64,000 nucleotides of DNA, from assembly GCA_965249225.1 (NCBI GenBank), contig CBDFLT010000009.1:806001-870000 (forward strand). The letters run 5' to 3'. This DNA is from CBDFLT01 sp965249225 (GTDB taxonomy: Bacteria > Chloroflexota > Dehalococcoidia > Lucifugimonadales > G963668185). A program made the translations under genes and the position numbers. Positions within the stretch are counted from its first letter, which is position 1; each line of letters begins with the position of its first letter. The notes beneath the pieces are model-generated. The model had not been told where the DNA came from. It saw nothing but the letters and a program-made list of their open reading frames with translations, and did no database searches. This document shows, piece after piece, positions 34,908-43,807 of this stretch.

Positions 34908-36059
34908 ATGTCAATCGAGCAAAACCTTCCATTCCCTATGAGTGAATTTGAGGCCAGAATGGCCAAGCTCCATCAGAAGATGGACGAGGCGAACGTGGAC
35001 GCCATGGTAGTAGGTGGAGCAGCGAACCTCTACTATCTCTCAGGTGAGACCCATAACTGGGAGGCGCCCGCGCAATTCATGATCGTGCCGCAAGACGGCG
35101 ACCCAAGAATGGTGGTGATGATCACCGAGGAGTACAACGCCGAGAACTTCAACTGGGTGAAGGACTGGGTCTCATACAAGCCGGACGCCGGTGTCGACGT
35201 CTTTAAAGTGGTCCAGGAGCAGCTGTCGGATATGGGGCTTGCGGACCGTAGAATCGGCGTGGCTAAGCACAACTTACCTATGTCGAGTTACGAGCACCAG
35301 AGCGCCCTGCTGCCGCAGGCCACCCTGGTGGACACGTCGCTTATAGTGGAGTACCTACGGATGATAAAGTCGCCGGCCGAGATCGAGTATATGCGCCAGT
35401 CGGCGCGGGCGGCCGAGGCGGGGATGCGGGCAGGCTTCGCGGCCGTCAAGGAAGGCGCCACCGAGAACGAGGTGGCGGCCGAAGTTTACGCGGCATCGAT
35501 CCTGGCCGGCAGCGGGCACATGTTCTTCACAAGCTTCATCTGCGCCGGCGACAGGACGCACATCCCTCATGCCACCTGGTCCGGTAAGGAGATAAAGAAG
35601 GGAGACATCGTCTTCCTCGAGATTTCCGGCCGGGTGAAATACTACACGGTGCCTCTCATGCGCACGTCGATTCTCGGCGAGCCAAGCGAGGAGGTAGCCC
35701 GGTCCGCCCAGGCCTGCGTCGTAGCCGTTAATCGCACCATCGAGGCGATGAAACCGGGCGTTCAGGCCAAAGAGGTGCAGGAGGCCTGCCTGCAGGCTTT
35801 CGTCGACGAGGGGTACGGGATTGACACCTTCCGTCATGCAGCGGGGTATACGATCGGTCTGCAATGGGGCGAGCTGGTCAACTGGGCCCTTGGATATCAC
35901 GAAACGCAGCGGTTAGAGCCGGGCATGACTTTCCACCTGGTGCCCCACCTGGAGTTCTACGACGAAAAGTACACCGTGGGATGCGGCGAGGCGGTGCTTA
36001 TCACGGAGAACGGAGCCGAGACGCTGACCAACTTCGAGCGCAAGCTGTTCGTGCTCTAA
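34908..36059 (+). CDS. creatinase-like M24 family protein (3)
   Basis: 383 residues. The first 30 residues and the stretch NFNWVKDWVSYKPDAGVD match copies 1-2 almost exactly, but the central part (SDMGLADRRIGVAKHNLP) is clearly diverged, which suggests gene conversion of the 5' end or uneven divergence. Metal positions read GDIVFLEISG, YTVPLMR, FRHAAGYTIG, HLVPHLEF and CGEAVLITENG. The 20-base gap and Shine-Dalgarno CACAGGAG are the same as before copy 2. Confidence 0.88.
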   Translation: MSIEQNLPFPMSEFEARMAKLHQKMDEANVDAMVVGGAANLYYLSGETHNWEAPAQFMIVPQDGDPRMVVMITEEYNAENFNWVKDWVSYKPDAGVDVFKVVQEQLSDMGLADRRIGVAKHNLPMSSYEHQSALLPQATLVDTSLIVEYLRMIKSPAEIEYMRQSARAAEAGMRAGFAAVKEGATENEVAAEVYAASILAGSGHMFFTSFICAGDRTHIPHATWSGKEIKKGDIVFLEISGRVKYYTVPLMRTSILGEPSEEVARSAQACVVAVNRTIEAMKPGVQAKEVQEACLQAFVDEGYGIDTFRHAAGYTIGLQWGELVNWALGYHETQRLEPGMTFHLVPHLEFYDEKYTVGCGEAVLITENGAETLTNFERKLFVL

Positions 36060-36182
36060 GAGCGGCGAGATAGCCTCCATCGAGCGAGCACCGGCAAAAA
36101 CCGAGGCGCAAGAGTCACCACGTGGCAGGGGAGCTATGACGGTGAGCCGTCCACATCCCCTCAGTTGCAAGGGGACACAGGG

Positions 36183-37319
36183 ATGACTGCTCCCGAACTA
36201 CCCTTCTCGATAGCCGAATACGAGGACAGACTGACCAGGCTGCGTCGCCAGCTCGAGGAGATGGGCCTCGACGCCATCCTCGTGAGCGGGGCCGAGAACT
36301 TGCACTACCTTACCGGGCAGTCCATGAACTGGGGCCCGCGGCAGTTTCTGATCGTGCCACGAGACGAGGCCCCGCGGCTTCTGGTCTACGTCACGGAAGA
36401 GTACAACGCCGCGCATTTCAACTGGGTGGAGGATTGGGTCTCCTACCCGCCGAGTAAGGACCCTCTAGAGATTGTCCAAAAGCTGCTTTCGGAACTCGGG
36501 CTGGCCGACCGAACAATCGGAGTGCAGCAGAACAACGTCACCGCCCAGGACTTCCAAAGGCTGAGCGCTCTATTGCCTCACGCCGACCTCGCCGACAGCT
36601 CCGTGGTAGTGGAGCGGCTGCGCATGATCAAGTCCGCGGCCGAGATCGAGTACATGAGACGAGCGGCGAGGGCGGTGGAGGCCTCCCTCCACGCGGGCAT
36701 GGCGGCAATTAAGGGAGGTGCTACTGAGAACGACGTGGCCGCCGAGGTCTATCACGCCGCGATCCTTGCCGGCAGCGACCACATGGCGAACACCAGCTTC
36801 ATCGTCTCCGGCGACAGGTCGGTGATTCCCCACGCGTCTTGGGCGCGCCGGAAGATAGAAAGGGGAGATATCGTCTTTTTTGAGGTCTCCTGCCGTGTGC
36901 AAGGGTATACGGTCCCCCTGTTGCGGACGGCGATTGTCGGAGAGCCGAGCGAGCCGGTCGCGCGGGCGGGCGAAGCCGTCGTCACAGCGCTCCATCGTAC
37001 TCTTGATGCGATGAAACCCGGAGTCACCTCCGGAGACGTGCAGAGGGCTTGCGATAGCGCCTTCGACGAGCTGGGGTACCTACCCTACTTCCGGCACCGT
37101 GCGGGGTACACCATCGGCCTCCAGTGGCCCGAGACGGCAGCCATGTCCATCCAGCCCGACGACCCTCGGCCGCTGCAGCCGGGCATGGTCTTCCACCTTG
37201 TGCCTCACCTGGAGTTTCAGGAGGAAAGGTACAGTGTGTCCTGTGGCGAGACGGTGCTGATCACCGAGGCCGGCCATGAGGTGTTGACCGAATTTGAACG
37301 CAAGCTGTTCGTTGTCTAA
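36183..37319 (+). CDS. creatinase-like M24 family protein (4)
   Basis: 378 residues from ATG 36183 (CAAGGGGA about 10 bases upstream). The most diverged of the four tandem copies; the N-terminus reads TAPELPFSIAEYEDRL. Metal positions again deviate: GDIVFFEVSC, YTVPLLR, FRHRAGYTIG, HLVPHLEF, CGETVLITEAG. The substrate-side region has a longer insert (AAMSIQPDDPRPLQPG). It is followed 89 bases later by SDR 9, so hydrolase and dehydrogenase may act in sequence. Confidence 0.87.
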   Translation: MTAPELPFSIAEYEDRLTRLRRQLEEMGLDAILVSGAENLHYLTGQSMNWGPRQFLIVPRDEAPRLLVYVTEEYNAAHFNWVEDWVSYPPSKDPLEIVQKLLSELGLADRTIGVQQNNVTAQDFQRLSALLPHADLADSSVVVERLRMIKSAAEIEYMRRAARAVEASLHAGMAAIKGGATENDVAAEVYHAAILAGSDHMANTSFIVSGDRSVIPHASWARRKIERGDIVFFEVSCRVQGYTVPLLRTAIVGEPSEPVARAGEAVVTALHRTLDAMKPGVTSGDVQRACDSAFDELGYLPYFRHRAGYTIGLQWPETAAMSIQPDDPRPLQPGMVFHLVPHLEFQEERYSVSCGETVLITEAGHEVLTEFERKLFVV

Positions 37320-37408
37320 TCAGGGGCCTACGCCACTCAGTGAGAACAGCGTCTGGAAGATGAAATTTGCAACCGTGGGTGACATAGGCTCGAGAAAGGA
37401 ACAAAGAA

Positions 37409-38203
37409 ATGACGTTTGAGAACAAGGTTGCGCTGATAACCGGCTCCGGACGGGGCATAGGCAAGGAAGCCGCGATGCAGATGGCCAAGCTAGGGGCCTC
37501 CATCGTCCTCAACGACATCGATCAGGAGCGGCTGGACCAAGCTGAGAAGGACGTCAGAGCGACGGGAGCCAAAGTCCTGGCGATAAACGCCGACGTGACA
37601 AGCCCCGAACAGGTGCAACAGATGGTGGACCGAGCCGTCGAGGAGTTTGGAGGGATCGACATTCTCGTAAACAACTCCGGGGGGAGCTTGGGAACCCCGC
37701 GCTACCTTGAGGAGACGACCGAGGAGGACTGGGCGAAGGTGATGGATTTCTGTCTGAACAGCCAGTTCCGCGTAACCAAGGCGGTGTTGCCGCACATGAA
37801 GAAAAAGGGATGGGGGAGGATCGTGAACATCTCCTCCAGCGCGGGGACCCATGGAGAGTCTTCGATCTGGTCGCCGCCGTACTCCGCATCCAAAGCGGGG
37901 GTCCTGGGATTCACCAAGCAGGTGGCCATCGAAGTGGGCCGCCACGGCATTACCTGCAACGCCATCGCTCAGGGAGATACGTGGACGGAACGCACCGAGG
38001 AGCTCTACGACCCCAACCGACCGGACGTGCCCTGGCACGAGACGCTGGAGGAGGGTCTGGCCAGATACGATAAGAATCCCATTCCGCGCTTCGGGAAGCC
38101 CGAAGAGGTAGCAGCAACCATCGTCTTCCTCTGCTCGGAGGGCGCTAGCTACATCAACGCGGAGACGATCATGATCACAGGCGGTGCGTGGATAGCGCCG
38201 TAA
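37409..38203 (+). CDS. SDR family oxidoreductase (9)
   Basis: Classical SDR of 264 residues: TGSGRGIG, LNDIDQ, NNSGGSLGTP, NISSSAG and YSASK. It shares the SIWSPPYSASKAG block and the IAQGDTWTERTEE region with SDR 10 and 11, forming a separate subfamily in which an aromatic/proline loop precedes the catalytic Tyr. The ATG has GAAAGGA upstream. It lies between M24 copy 4 and two MDR genes on the same strand. Confidence 0.88.
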   Translation: MTFENKVALITGSGRGIGKEAAMQMAKLGASIVLNDIDQERLDQAEKDVRATGAKVLAINADVTSPEQVQQMVDRAVEEFGGIDILVNNSGGSLGTPRYLEETTEEDWAKVMDFCLNSQFRVTKAVLPHMKKKGWGRIVNISSSAGTHGESSIWSPPYSASKAGVLGFTKQVAIEVGRHGITCNAIAQGDTWTERTEELYDPNRPDVPWHETLEEGLARYDKNPIPRFGKPEEVAATIVFLCSEGASYINAETIMITGGAWIAP

Positions 38204-38347
38204 GAGGCATTCTCCATGGGGCCGGAGGCGGTCCACCAGAGGAGAGTCACACCTCACTCTAAAGTGGTTATTCCCTCCCAACCCGCCCCGGTCGGTGTTC
38301 GAGTATGCCCCACCCGAAGGGCCAAGTAACTCTCGAAGGACGGCGAA

Positions 38348-39376
38348 ATGAAGGCAGTTGTCTTTGACCAACACGGGGACCTAGACCAGCTGGTATACAA
38401 GGACTTCCCCACTCCAGAGGCCTCGCCCGGCCAGGCGGTGGTGGAGGTCAAGGCGTGCGCCCTCAACTATCTGGACATCTACGCCAGGCTGGGCGGGCTC
38501 GAGACGCCGATCGCCCTGCCACATATCTGCGGAGCAGACATCGCAGGGGTGGTCTCTGAGGTGGGCCAGGGAGTCACGGAGCCCAGGGTGGGAGACCTAG
38601 TGGTGGTGAACCCGAGGATAGTGTGCGGGCGGTGTGAGTACTGCCTGGTAGGGCAGCAAAGCCTCTGCGATAGCTACACGGTGATCGGCTGGCACGCCCA
38701 CGGGGGCTATGCGCAATACGTGAAGGCGCCGGCGGAGAACCTCAGAAGAGTCCCCGACGGCTGCTCTATCGAGGAGGCGGCCGCCACCCCTGTGGTGGGC
38801 ACAACTGCCTGGCGGATGCTTGTCACCCGGGCGGGTCTGAAGCCGGGAGAGGACGTGCTGATCCTCAGCGCCAGCGGAGGTGTGGCCAGCATGGCGGTGC
38901 AGGTAGCGAAGCTCTGCGGAGCACGGGTGATCGCTACGTCCAGCACCGAGGAAAAGCTGAAGCGGATCAGGGATTTGGGCGCAGACGAGGTAATTAACTA
39001 TCGAGAGACCGCCTTCGACGAAGCGGTTATGGAGATTACCGGCGGAAGAGGGGTCGACGTGATCCTTCAGACGCAGGGTGGCGAGACGTGGCAGCAGAGC
39101 CTGAACTGCGCCGCCAAGGGCGGTCGAGTGGTGGTGTGCTCAGGGATTCGAGGCGCAAACCCTGAAGAGGACCTAGTCACAATCTGGTGGAAGCAGCTTC
39201 AGATCATCGGCTCGACGGGCGGCACGCCCAGCGACTTCGCCAAGGTTATGGACCTCTTCGAACAGGGCAAGATCAGGCCGGTTATCGACCGCGTGTTCCC
39301 TCTTGAAGATGCGCGCGCAGCCCAAGAGAGGATGTTGAACCACGAGCACTTCGGCAAGATCGTGTTGAGGCCATGA
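38348..39376 (+). CDS. MDR family zinc-containing oxidoreductase (1)
   Basis: Medium-chain dehydrogenase/reductase of 342 residues, quinone-oxidoreductase-like. The GroES-like domain has the structural zinc motif CGRCEYCLVGQQSLC (about 96-110). At the usual catalytic zinc site the GHE motif reads GADIAG, and Asn-Tyr-Leu-Asp replaces the Cys-His pattern, so catalytic zinc is probably absent. The NAD(P) fold has SASGGVASMAVQVAKLCGA and a TSSTEEKL segment that suggests NADPH. It is a tandem paralogue of the next gene, 7 bases apart. Confidence 0.88.
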   Translation: MKAVVFDQHGDLDQLVYKDFPTPEASPGQAVVEVKACALNYLDIYARLGGLETPIALPHICGADIAGVVSEVGQGVTEPRVGDLVVVNPRIVCGRCEYCLVGQQSLCDSYTVIGWHAHGGYAQYVKAPAENLRRVPDGCSIEEAAATPVVGTTAWRMLVTRAGLKPGEDVLILSASGGVASMAVQVAKLCGARVIATSSTEEKLKRIRDLGADEVINYRETAFDEAVMEITGGRGVDVILQTQGGETWQQSLNCAAKGGRVVVCSGIRGANPEEDLVTIWWKQLQIIGSTGGTPSDFAKVMDLFEQGKIRPVIDRVFPLEDARAAQERMLNHEHFGKIVLRP

Positions 39377-39383
39377 GGGCCAA

Positions 39384-40415
39384 ATGAAGGCGATAATCAT
39401 TTACCGACACGGCGGCCTGGACCAGTTGGTGTACGACGACGTTCCCGAACCGGAGGCGTCGGCCGGGCAGGTGGTGGTAGAGGTCAAGGCCTGTGCCCTC
39501 AACTACCTGGACATTTCCGCCAGGCTCGGCGGGGGTGAGGGGGAACCAACCGCATTGCCACACATCGGTGGAGCCGACATCGCGGGCATAGTCGCAGAGG
39601 TGGGAGAGGGCGTCACCGGGGTCCAGGTCGGCGAACGAGTGGTGGTGGACCCGGAGATATGGTGCGGTAGGTGCGAGTACTGCCTCAGCGCTCAGCAGAG
39701 CATGTGCGACAACTATGCCCTGATTGGCTGGGACATTCATGGAGGCTACGCACAGTACACGAAGGTGCCGGCCACAAACCTCAGGAGGGTCCCCGAAGGC
39801 TGTTCTCTAGAGGAAGCGGCCACCGTTCCCGTAGTGGGTAAATCTGCCTGGCGAATGCTCGTCACCCAGGCGGGACTGAAGCCGGGAGAGGACGTACTGG
39901 TGCTCGGGGCCAGCGGAGGGGTTGGCTCGGCGGGGGTCCAGATCGCAAAGCTATGTGGAGCGCGGGTTATCGCAACTTCTAGCAGCGAGGAAAAGCTGAG
40001 GCTGATCAGGGAGTTGGGCGCGGATGAGGTAATTAACTATCGAGAGGCCGCGTTCGACGAAGCGGTGCTAGAGCTGACCGGAGGCAGAGGGGTCGACGTT
40101 GTTTTTGATACGCAGGCGGGCGATACATGGCGGAAGAGCCTGAACTGCACGGCTAAAGGTGGACGAGTGGTGATCTGCTCAGGGATGCAGGGCGCGAGCC
40201 CCGAAGAGGACCTGGTCACCATCTGGTGGAAGCAACTTCGGGTCATCGGTTCGACGGGCGGCACACCCAGCGACTTCGCCAAAGTGATGGGTCTCTTCGA
40301 GCAGGGGAGGCTCAGCCCAGTAATCGACCGAATCTTTCCCCTGGAAGAGACCCGTCAGGCACAGGAGCGGATGGTGAACCGCCAACACGTCGGCAAGATC
40401 GTGCTGAGGATCTGA
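39384..40415 (+). CDS. MDR family zinc-containing oxidoreductase (2)
   Basis: 343 residues, colinear with the preceding gene through its whole length (CALNYLDISARLGG, CGRCEYCLSAQQSMC, GASGGVGSAGVQIAKLCGA, TSSSEEKL). It is also without the catalytic-zinc His (GADIAG). The canonical GxGGVG loop is intact here (GASGGVG), whereas copy 1 has SASGGVA. It converges on the E1-beta gene, with 91 bases between stops that hold no clear terminator. Confidence 0.88.
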   Translation: MKAIIIYRHGGLDQLVYDDVPEPEASAGQVVVEVKACALNYLDISARLGGGEGEPTALPHIGGADIAGIVAEVGEGVTGVQVGERVVVDPEIWCGRCEYCLSAQQSMCDNYALIGWDIHGGYAQYTKVPATNLRRVPEGCSLEEAATVPVVGKSAWRMLVTQAGLKPGEDVLVLGASGGVGSAGVQIAKLCGARVIATSSSEEKLRLIRELGADEVINYREAAFDEAVLELTGGRGVDVVFDTQAGDTWRKSLNCTAKGGRVVICSGMQGASPEEDLVTIWWKQLRVIGSTGGTPSDFAKVMGLFEQGRLSPVIDRIFPLEETRQAQERMVNRQHVGKIVLRI

Positions 40416-40506
40416 GAATCGAACGAACGTCTGGCCCTCAGCAGTGGTGCCCCACCTCCGCGGCAGAGCCGGAAACCGTCCAGGATGCAGTTGGGGCGGC
40501 TGGCCG

Positions 40507-41490
40507 CTAACCCTGCCCGGAGACCATTGCCTCGGCCTTCGCCACCACGTCGTCAACCGTTGGTAATAGCCCCTTCTCAAGGGCAGGGGTGAAGGGAACG
40601 GGCACCTCTTTCGCCCCAAAGCGGACGATCTCATTGTTGAGGTAGCCGAAAGCGCCCTCGTAAATCGTCGAGGCGATCTCCGCCATGACCCCGAACCGCC
40701 GGACAGCGGTGTCGATGCAAATCACGTTGCCCGTCTTGGTAGCAGACTTGATAAGTGCGTCTGTATCCAGCGGGTAGATGCTGCGAGGATCGATAACCTC
40801 GGCGCTTATGCCTTTCTCGGCCAGCTGGTCCGCGGCCTTCAAAGCCAGGTGGACCATCCGTGCGAGAGCGATAATCGTCACGTGTTCGCCCTCGCGCTTG
40901 ATGTCGGCTTCGCCCAGAGGGACGACGTACTCCTCCTCAGGGACTTCCCCCTTGAGACCGTAGAGGCTCTTGTCCTCAAAGATGATGACGGGGTTGGGGT
41001 CACGGATGGAGCTGATCATCAGACCCTTGGCATCGTAGGGCGTGGCGCTTACACACACCTTCACGCCTGGGACGTGAGCGAACCAGGCATAGATGGTCTG
41101 TGAGTGCTGGGCCGCTCCATTGTTGGCGGGCCCCATGGTCGTGCGTACCGTGAGGGGCACCGTCACCTGACCGCCGGTCATGTAGCGCATTTTTGCCGCT
41201 TCGTTGACGACCTGGTCCAGCGGAAGGGTCATGAAGTCCCCGAACATGATCTCCAGTACGGGGCGCATACCCGCCATGGCGGCGCCGACCGAAGCCCCCA
41301 TCAAACTCAACTCCTGGATGGGCGTATCGATGACGCGTTCCTTGCCATAATCGTCGACCAATCCCTCAGTCACCTTGAAGACGCCGCCCGGTATAGCCAC
41401 ATCCTCGCCTAAAACAAAGACGGTCTCGTCCCTGGCCATCTCCTCGCGAAGCGCCTCGTTGATCGCTTTGCCGTAGGTTATCTCTCTCAT
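40507..41490 (-). CDS. 2-oxoacid/acetoin dehydrogenase E1 beta subunit
   Basis: Transketolase-like beta subunit (PdhB/AcoB/BkdB type), 327 residues. It begins REITYGKAINEALREEM and has the VFVLGEDVAIPGGVF block, the DTPIQELSLMG interface motif and FGDFMTLPLDQ. Its HSQTIYAWFAHVPGVKV and IDPRSIYPLD segments are also typical. It pairs with the E1-alpha gene 26 bases upstream to form the alpha2beta2 E1 heterotetramer that decarboxylates a 2-oxoacid (or cleaves acetoin) with thiamine diphosphate. Confidence 0.92.
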   Translation of the reverse strand: MREITYGKAINEALREEMARDETVFVLGEDVAIPGGVFKVTEGLVDDYGKERVIDTPIQELSLMGASVGAAMAGMRPVLEIMFGDFMTLPLDQVVNEAAKMRYMTGGQVTVPLTVRTTMGPANNGAAQHSQTIYAWFAHVPGVKVCVSATPYDAKGLMISSIRDPNPVIIFEDKSLYGLKGEVPEEEYVVPLGEADIKREGEHVTIIALARMVHLALKAADQLAEKGISAEVIDPRSIYPLDTDALIKSATKTGNVICIDTAVRRFGVMAEIASTIYEGAFGYLNNEIVRFGAKEVPVPFTPALEKGLLPTVDDVVAKAEAMVSGQG

Positions 41491-41516
41491 TTCCTCCTCC
41501 TGTCAGCCGGATTCGG

Positions 41517-42482
41517 CTAAGCGTATACGTGCATCTCCAGCTCCTCAAGCTCGGGCCAGGGGCTGTTCTTGGCGTAGGTCACTCCATCCTTAATCTCCTG
41601 GAGGGCCTTGGCCTCGATCTCCTCTTTTTCCTTGTCATCCACGATGCCGTTGTCCAGGATATAGGCGCCTAGGTTGACGATGGCATCTCGCGGGCGCCAC
41701 TCCTCAATATCCTCGGCGGTCCGGTAAAGGCCGTGGGGCGGATCTCCGACGTGGTGGCCACCGAACCGGTATGTCTCGCACTCGATTACCTGAGGCCCAT
41801 TGCCCGCCCTTATGCTATCTACGGCGGCTTTCGAGGCCTCGTAGGTCGCGATCACGTCCATCCCATCAACTAGCTGGTGGGAGATCTCATATGGCTGGGC
41901 CCGGCTCTCCAGGCTTGGGCTCCCGGTGACGTCCCGCCAAGGAGTGTACTCGCCGAACTGGTTGTTTTCGCACAGGAACAGCAACGGCAGGTGCCAGAGT
42001 TTAGCCAGGTTCATCGACTCGGAGAATATTCCCTGGTTGGCCGCACCGTCGCCGAAAAAGCAGGCGGTTACATAGTTGTCGTGGCGGAGCTTGGCCGCCA
42101 GCGCGATGCCGGTCGCCATACCCATCTGGCCACCAACGATGCCGGTGGCCCCTATGTTGCGATGGGCCATGTCGGCCACGTGCATGGTGCCACCCTTACC
42201 CCGACATAGCCCGGTGACCCTGCCGAGAAGCTCGGCGGTCAACGCGTTGATATCGGCTCCTTTGGCGATGCAGTGGCCATGTCCGCGGTGAGTCGAGATG
42301 ATGTAGTCCTGGGGCTCAAGCGCCGCCATGACGCCAACGGCGACCGCCTCCTGGCCTATGCTCAGATGGGCCAGGCCGGGCATTTCGGCGCGGGTGTAGA
42401 GGTCGAATATCGACTCCTCGAAGTTGCGAATGGTCAGCATCTGCCGGTACCATTCCTTCAACTGCTCTGGCGTCGGCGCCAT
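41517..42482 (-). CDS. 2-oxoacid/acetoin dehydrogenase E1 alpha subunit
   Basis: Thiamine-diphosphate-binding alpha subunit, 321 residues. Motifs: THRGHGHCIAKGAD, GKGGTMHVADM, the TPP motif GDGAANQG...NN (about 150-178), and ECETYRFGGHHVGDP, where the phosphorylation-loop-like region lies. The short length and GHHVGDP sequence resemble AcoA and PdhA of the acetoin/pyruvate type. It lies 40 bases downstream of the fifth M24 gene and 26 bases upstream of E1-beta. The actual substrate cannot be fixed by sequence alone. Confidence 0.92.
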   Translation of the reverse strand: MAPTPEQLKEWYRQMLTIRNFEESIFDLYTRAEMPGLAHLSIGQEAVAVGVMAALEPQDYIISTHRGHGHCIAKGADINALTAELLGRVTGLCRGKGGTMHVADMAHRNIGATGIVGGQMGMATGIALAAKLRHDNYVTACFFGDGAANQGIFSESMNLAKLWHLPLLFLCENNQFGEYTPWRDVTGSPSLESRAQPYEISHQLVDGMDVIATYEASKAAVDSIRAGNGPQVIECETYRFGGHHVGDPPHGLYRTAEDIEEWRPRDAIVNLGAYILDNGIVDDKEKEEIEAKALQEIKDGVTYAKNSPWPELEELEMHVYA

Positions 42483-42522
42483 CGTGTCACCTCCTTCAGT
42501 TATGCTGCAAATTCGGGCGGTC

Positions 42523-43698
42523 TTAATTAACGATTAGCTTCCGCGGGAAGTTGGTCATCTTCTCGGAACCGGTTTCCGTGACACGAATGGTCTCGGTCAT
42601 GGTAACGCATGCCTCGGCATAAAAATAGAGGGCCGAGACCATATGGAAGACCATGTTCGGCTCCAGCAACAGCTCATTGCCGGGCTTCAGGCTCAGTATC
42701 GCCCCCTCATCCCAGTGGGGAGGGAACGCGATTCCCAATCCGTATGCGCTGCGGTGAAGAAAATGGTCGCCATACCCTTCGCGGATAATTACATCGCGAT
42801 GGGCCTTGTCCGCCTCGGCGGCGGTAATACCGGGTCGTACAGCGGCGATGAGAGCATCTCCGGCCTCCCGGACCACCTTCTCTATCTCACGAAAGCGAGC
42901 CGAGGGCTCGCCGATGATGACGGCCCGGGCGAACACACCGTGGTAACGGTTCACCGTGCCTGGTATCTCGATCATGACCGCGTCGCCCCGCTCTATCCGC
43001 TTGTGGCCCTCCCAGGTGGTGTGGGCCAGCCCCGCACGATAACCGGCGGCGATGAGCGGAGGCATCCCGGGGTACTCGCTCCCGGCCATGATAATGGCCT
43101 GGTAGGCGGCCGCGGCCACGTCGTCCTCGGTGTTACCCTCCACCGTGGCCTCAACTGCCGCCGACATGCCCGCCTCCGATGCCTTAACGGCACGCCGGAT
43201 GAATCCGATCTCCTGGTCGGATTTGATCCGGCGGAGGTCTTCGACGAGACCATGGCCGTCAACGAAGGTGGCGTCGGGGAGGCCCGCCTTCATCTTCTCA
43301 AACTCTCTCGGCGTCAGAAACCGAGTGTCCTTGTTTAGCCCGATCCGCTTGCCGTCCAGCTTCTCCTTCTTGAGCGACTGCACCACGATGTCAATCGGGT
43401 CATCGGTATCGCCGTAGATGTACCAGTTGGACAGCCAGGACCGGCCGATTACGTTGGACTCCTCCACACGCCGCAGCACCATGAAAGGGTCAGATTCCAG
43501 GGAAACGACTATGCTTTGATAGCCGTAGTAGTAGCCGGGGGTGTTGTACCCGCACAGGTAGAAGATGTTCTCGGGGCTGTGCAAGACCAGCACATCGACG
43601 CCCCGGGCACTCATCCCCTCACGCAGCCGCCGCACCCGCTCCTTGTACACCGGCACTTCGAAGGGCAGTTCCTTGCGTTCAGTAACTCCAGCTACCAT
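42523..43698 (-). CDS. creatinase-like M24 family protein (5)
   Basis: 391 residues with the same loss of metal ligands as the four plus-strand copies: GDAVMIEIPG in place of the first Asp motif, YHGVFAR in place of the second Asp, FLHRSAYGLG with Tyr at the metal His. The order is creatinase N-domain then M24 domain. It is otherwise clearly diverged from the tandem set (YLCGYNTPGYYYGYQS, RAGLAHTTWEGHK). The closest functional guess is ectoine hydrolase/creatinase-like C-N cleavage. It is embedded between E2 and E1-alpha, so its product may feed the oxoacid dehydrogenase. Confidence 0.87.
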   Translation of the reverse strand: MVAGVTERKELPFEVPVYKERVRRLREGMSARGVDVLVLHSPENIFYLCGYNTPGYYYGYQSIVVSLESDPFMVLRRVEESNVIGRSWLSNWYIYGDTDDPIDIVVQSLKKEKLDGKRIGLNKDTRFLTPREFEKMKAGLPDATFVDGHGLVEDLRRIKSDQEIGFIRRAVKASEAGMSAAVEATVEGNTEDDVAAAAYQAIIMAGSEYPGMPPLIAAGYRAGLAHTTWEGHKRIERGDAVMIEIPGTVNRYHGVFARAVIIGEPSARFREIEKVVREAGDALIAAVRPGITAAEADKAHRDVIIREGYGDHFLHRSAYGLGIAFPPHWDEGAILSLKPGNELLLEPNMVFHMVSALYFYAEACVTMTETIRVTETGSEKMTNFPRKLIVN

Positions 43699-43807
43699 GT
43701 AGCCGATCGACCTCCCGTGACGGATATCATGTCAGCAGAGCCAGACCACCTCAAGGCTCTTGGCCCCTCCCAGACAGAGTCGCTCAGGAGGAATAGTTAT
43801 ATCACTA

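Larger units (their letters stand above)
32576..36059 (+). repeat. tandem duplication of creatinase-like genes
   Basis: Three consecutive gene-length repeats of about 1.15 kb. Copies 1 and 2 match closely at the DNA level (for example 32600-32760 versus 33769-33929). Copy 3 matches closely only in its first and last parts. The junctions before copies 2 and 3 share the same ACCACAGGAGTCTGCG spacer. Confidence 0.8.

Noticed and set aside
32576..37319. DMSP lyase DddP (also M24 fold) as identity of the tandem M24 genes
   Set aside because: DddP needs most of the M24 metal ligands; these copies have lost them, so the creatinase-like reading is preferred.
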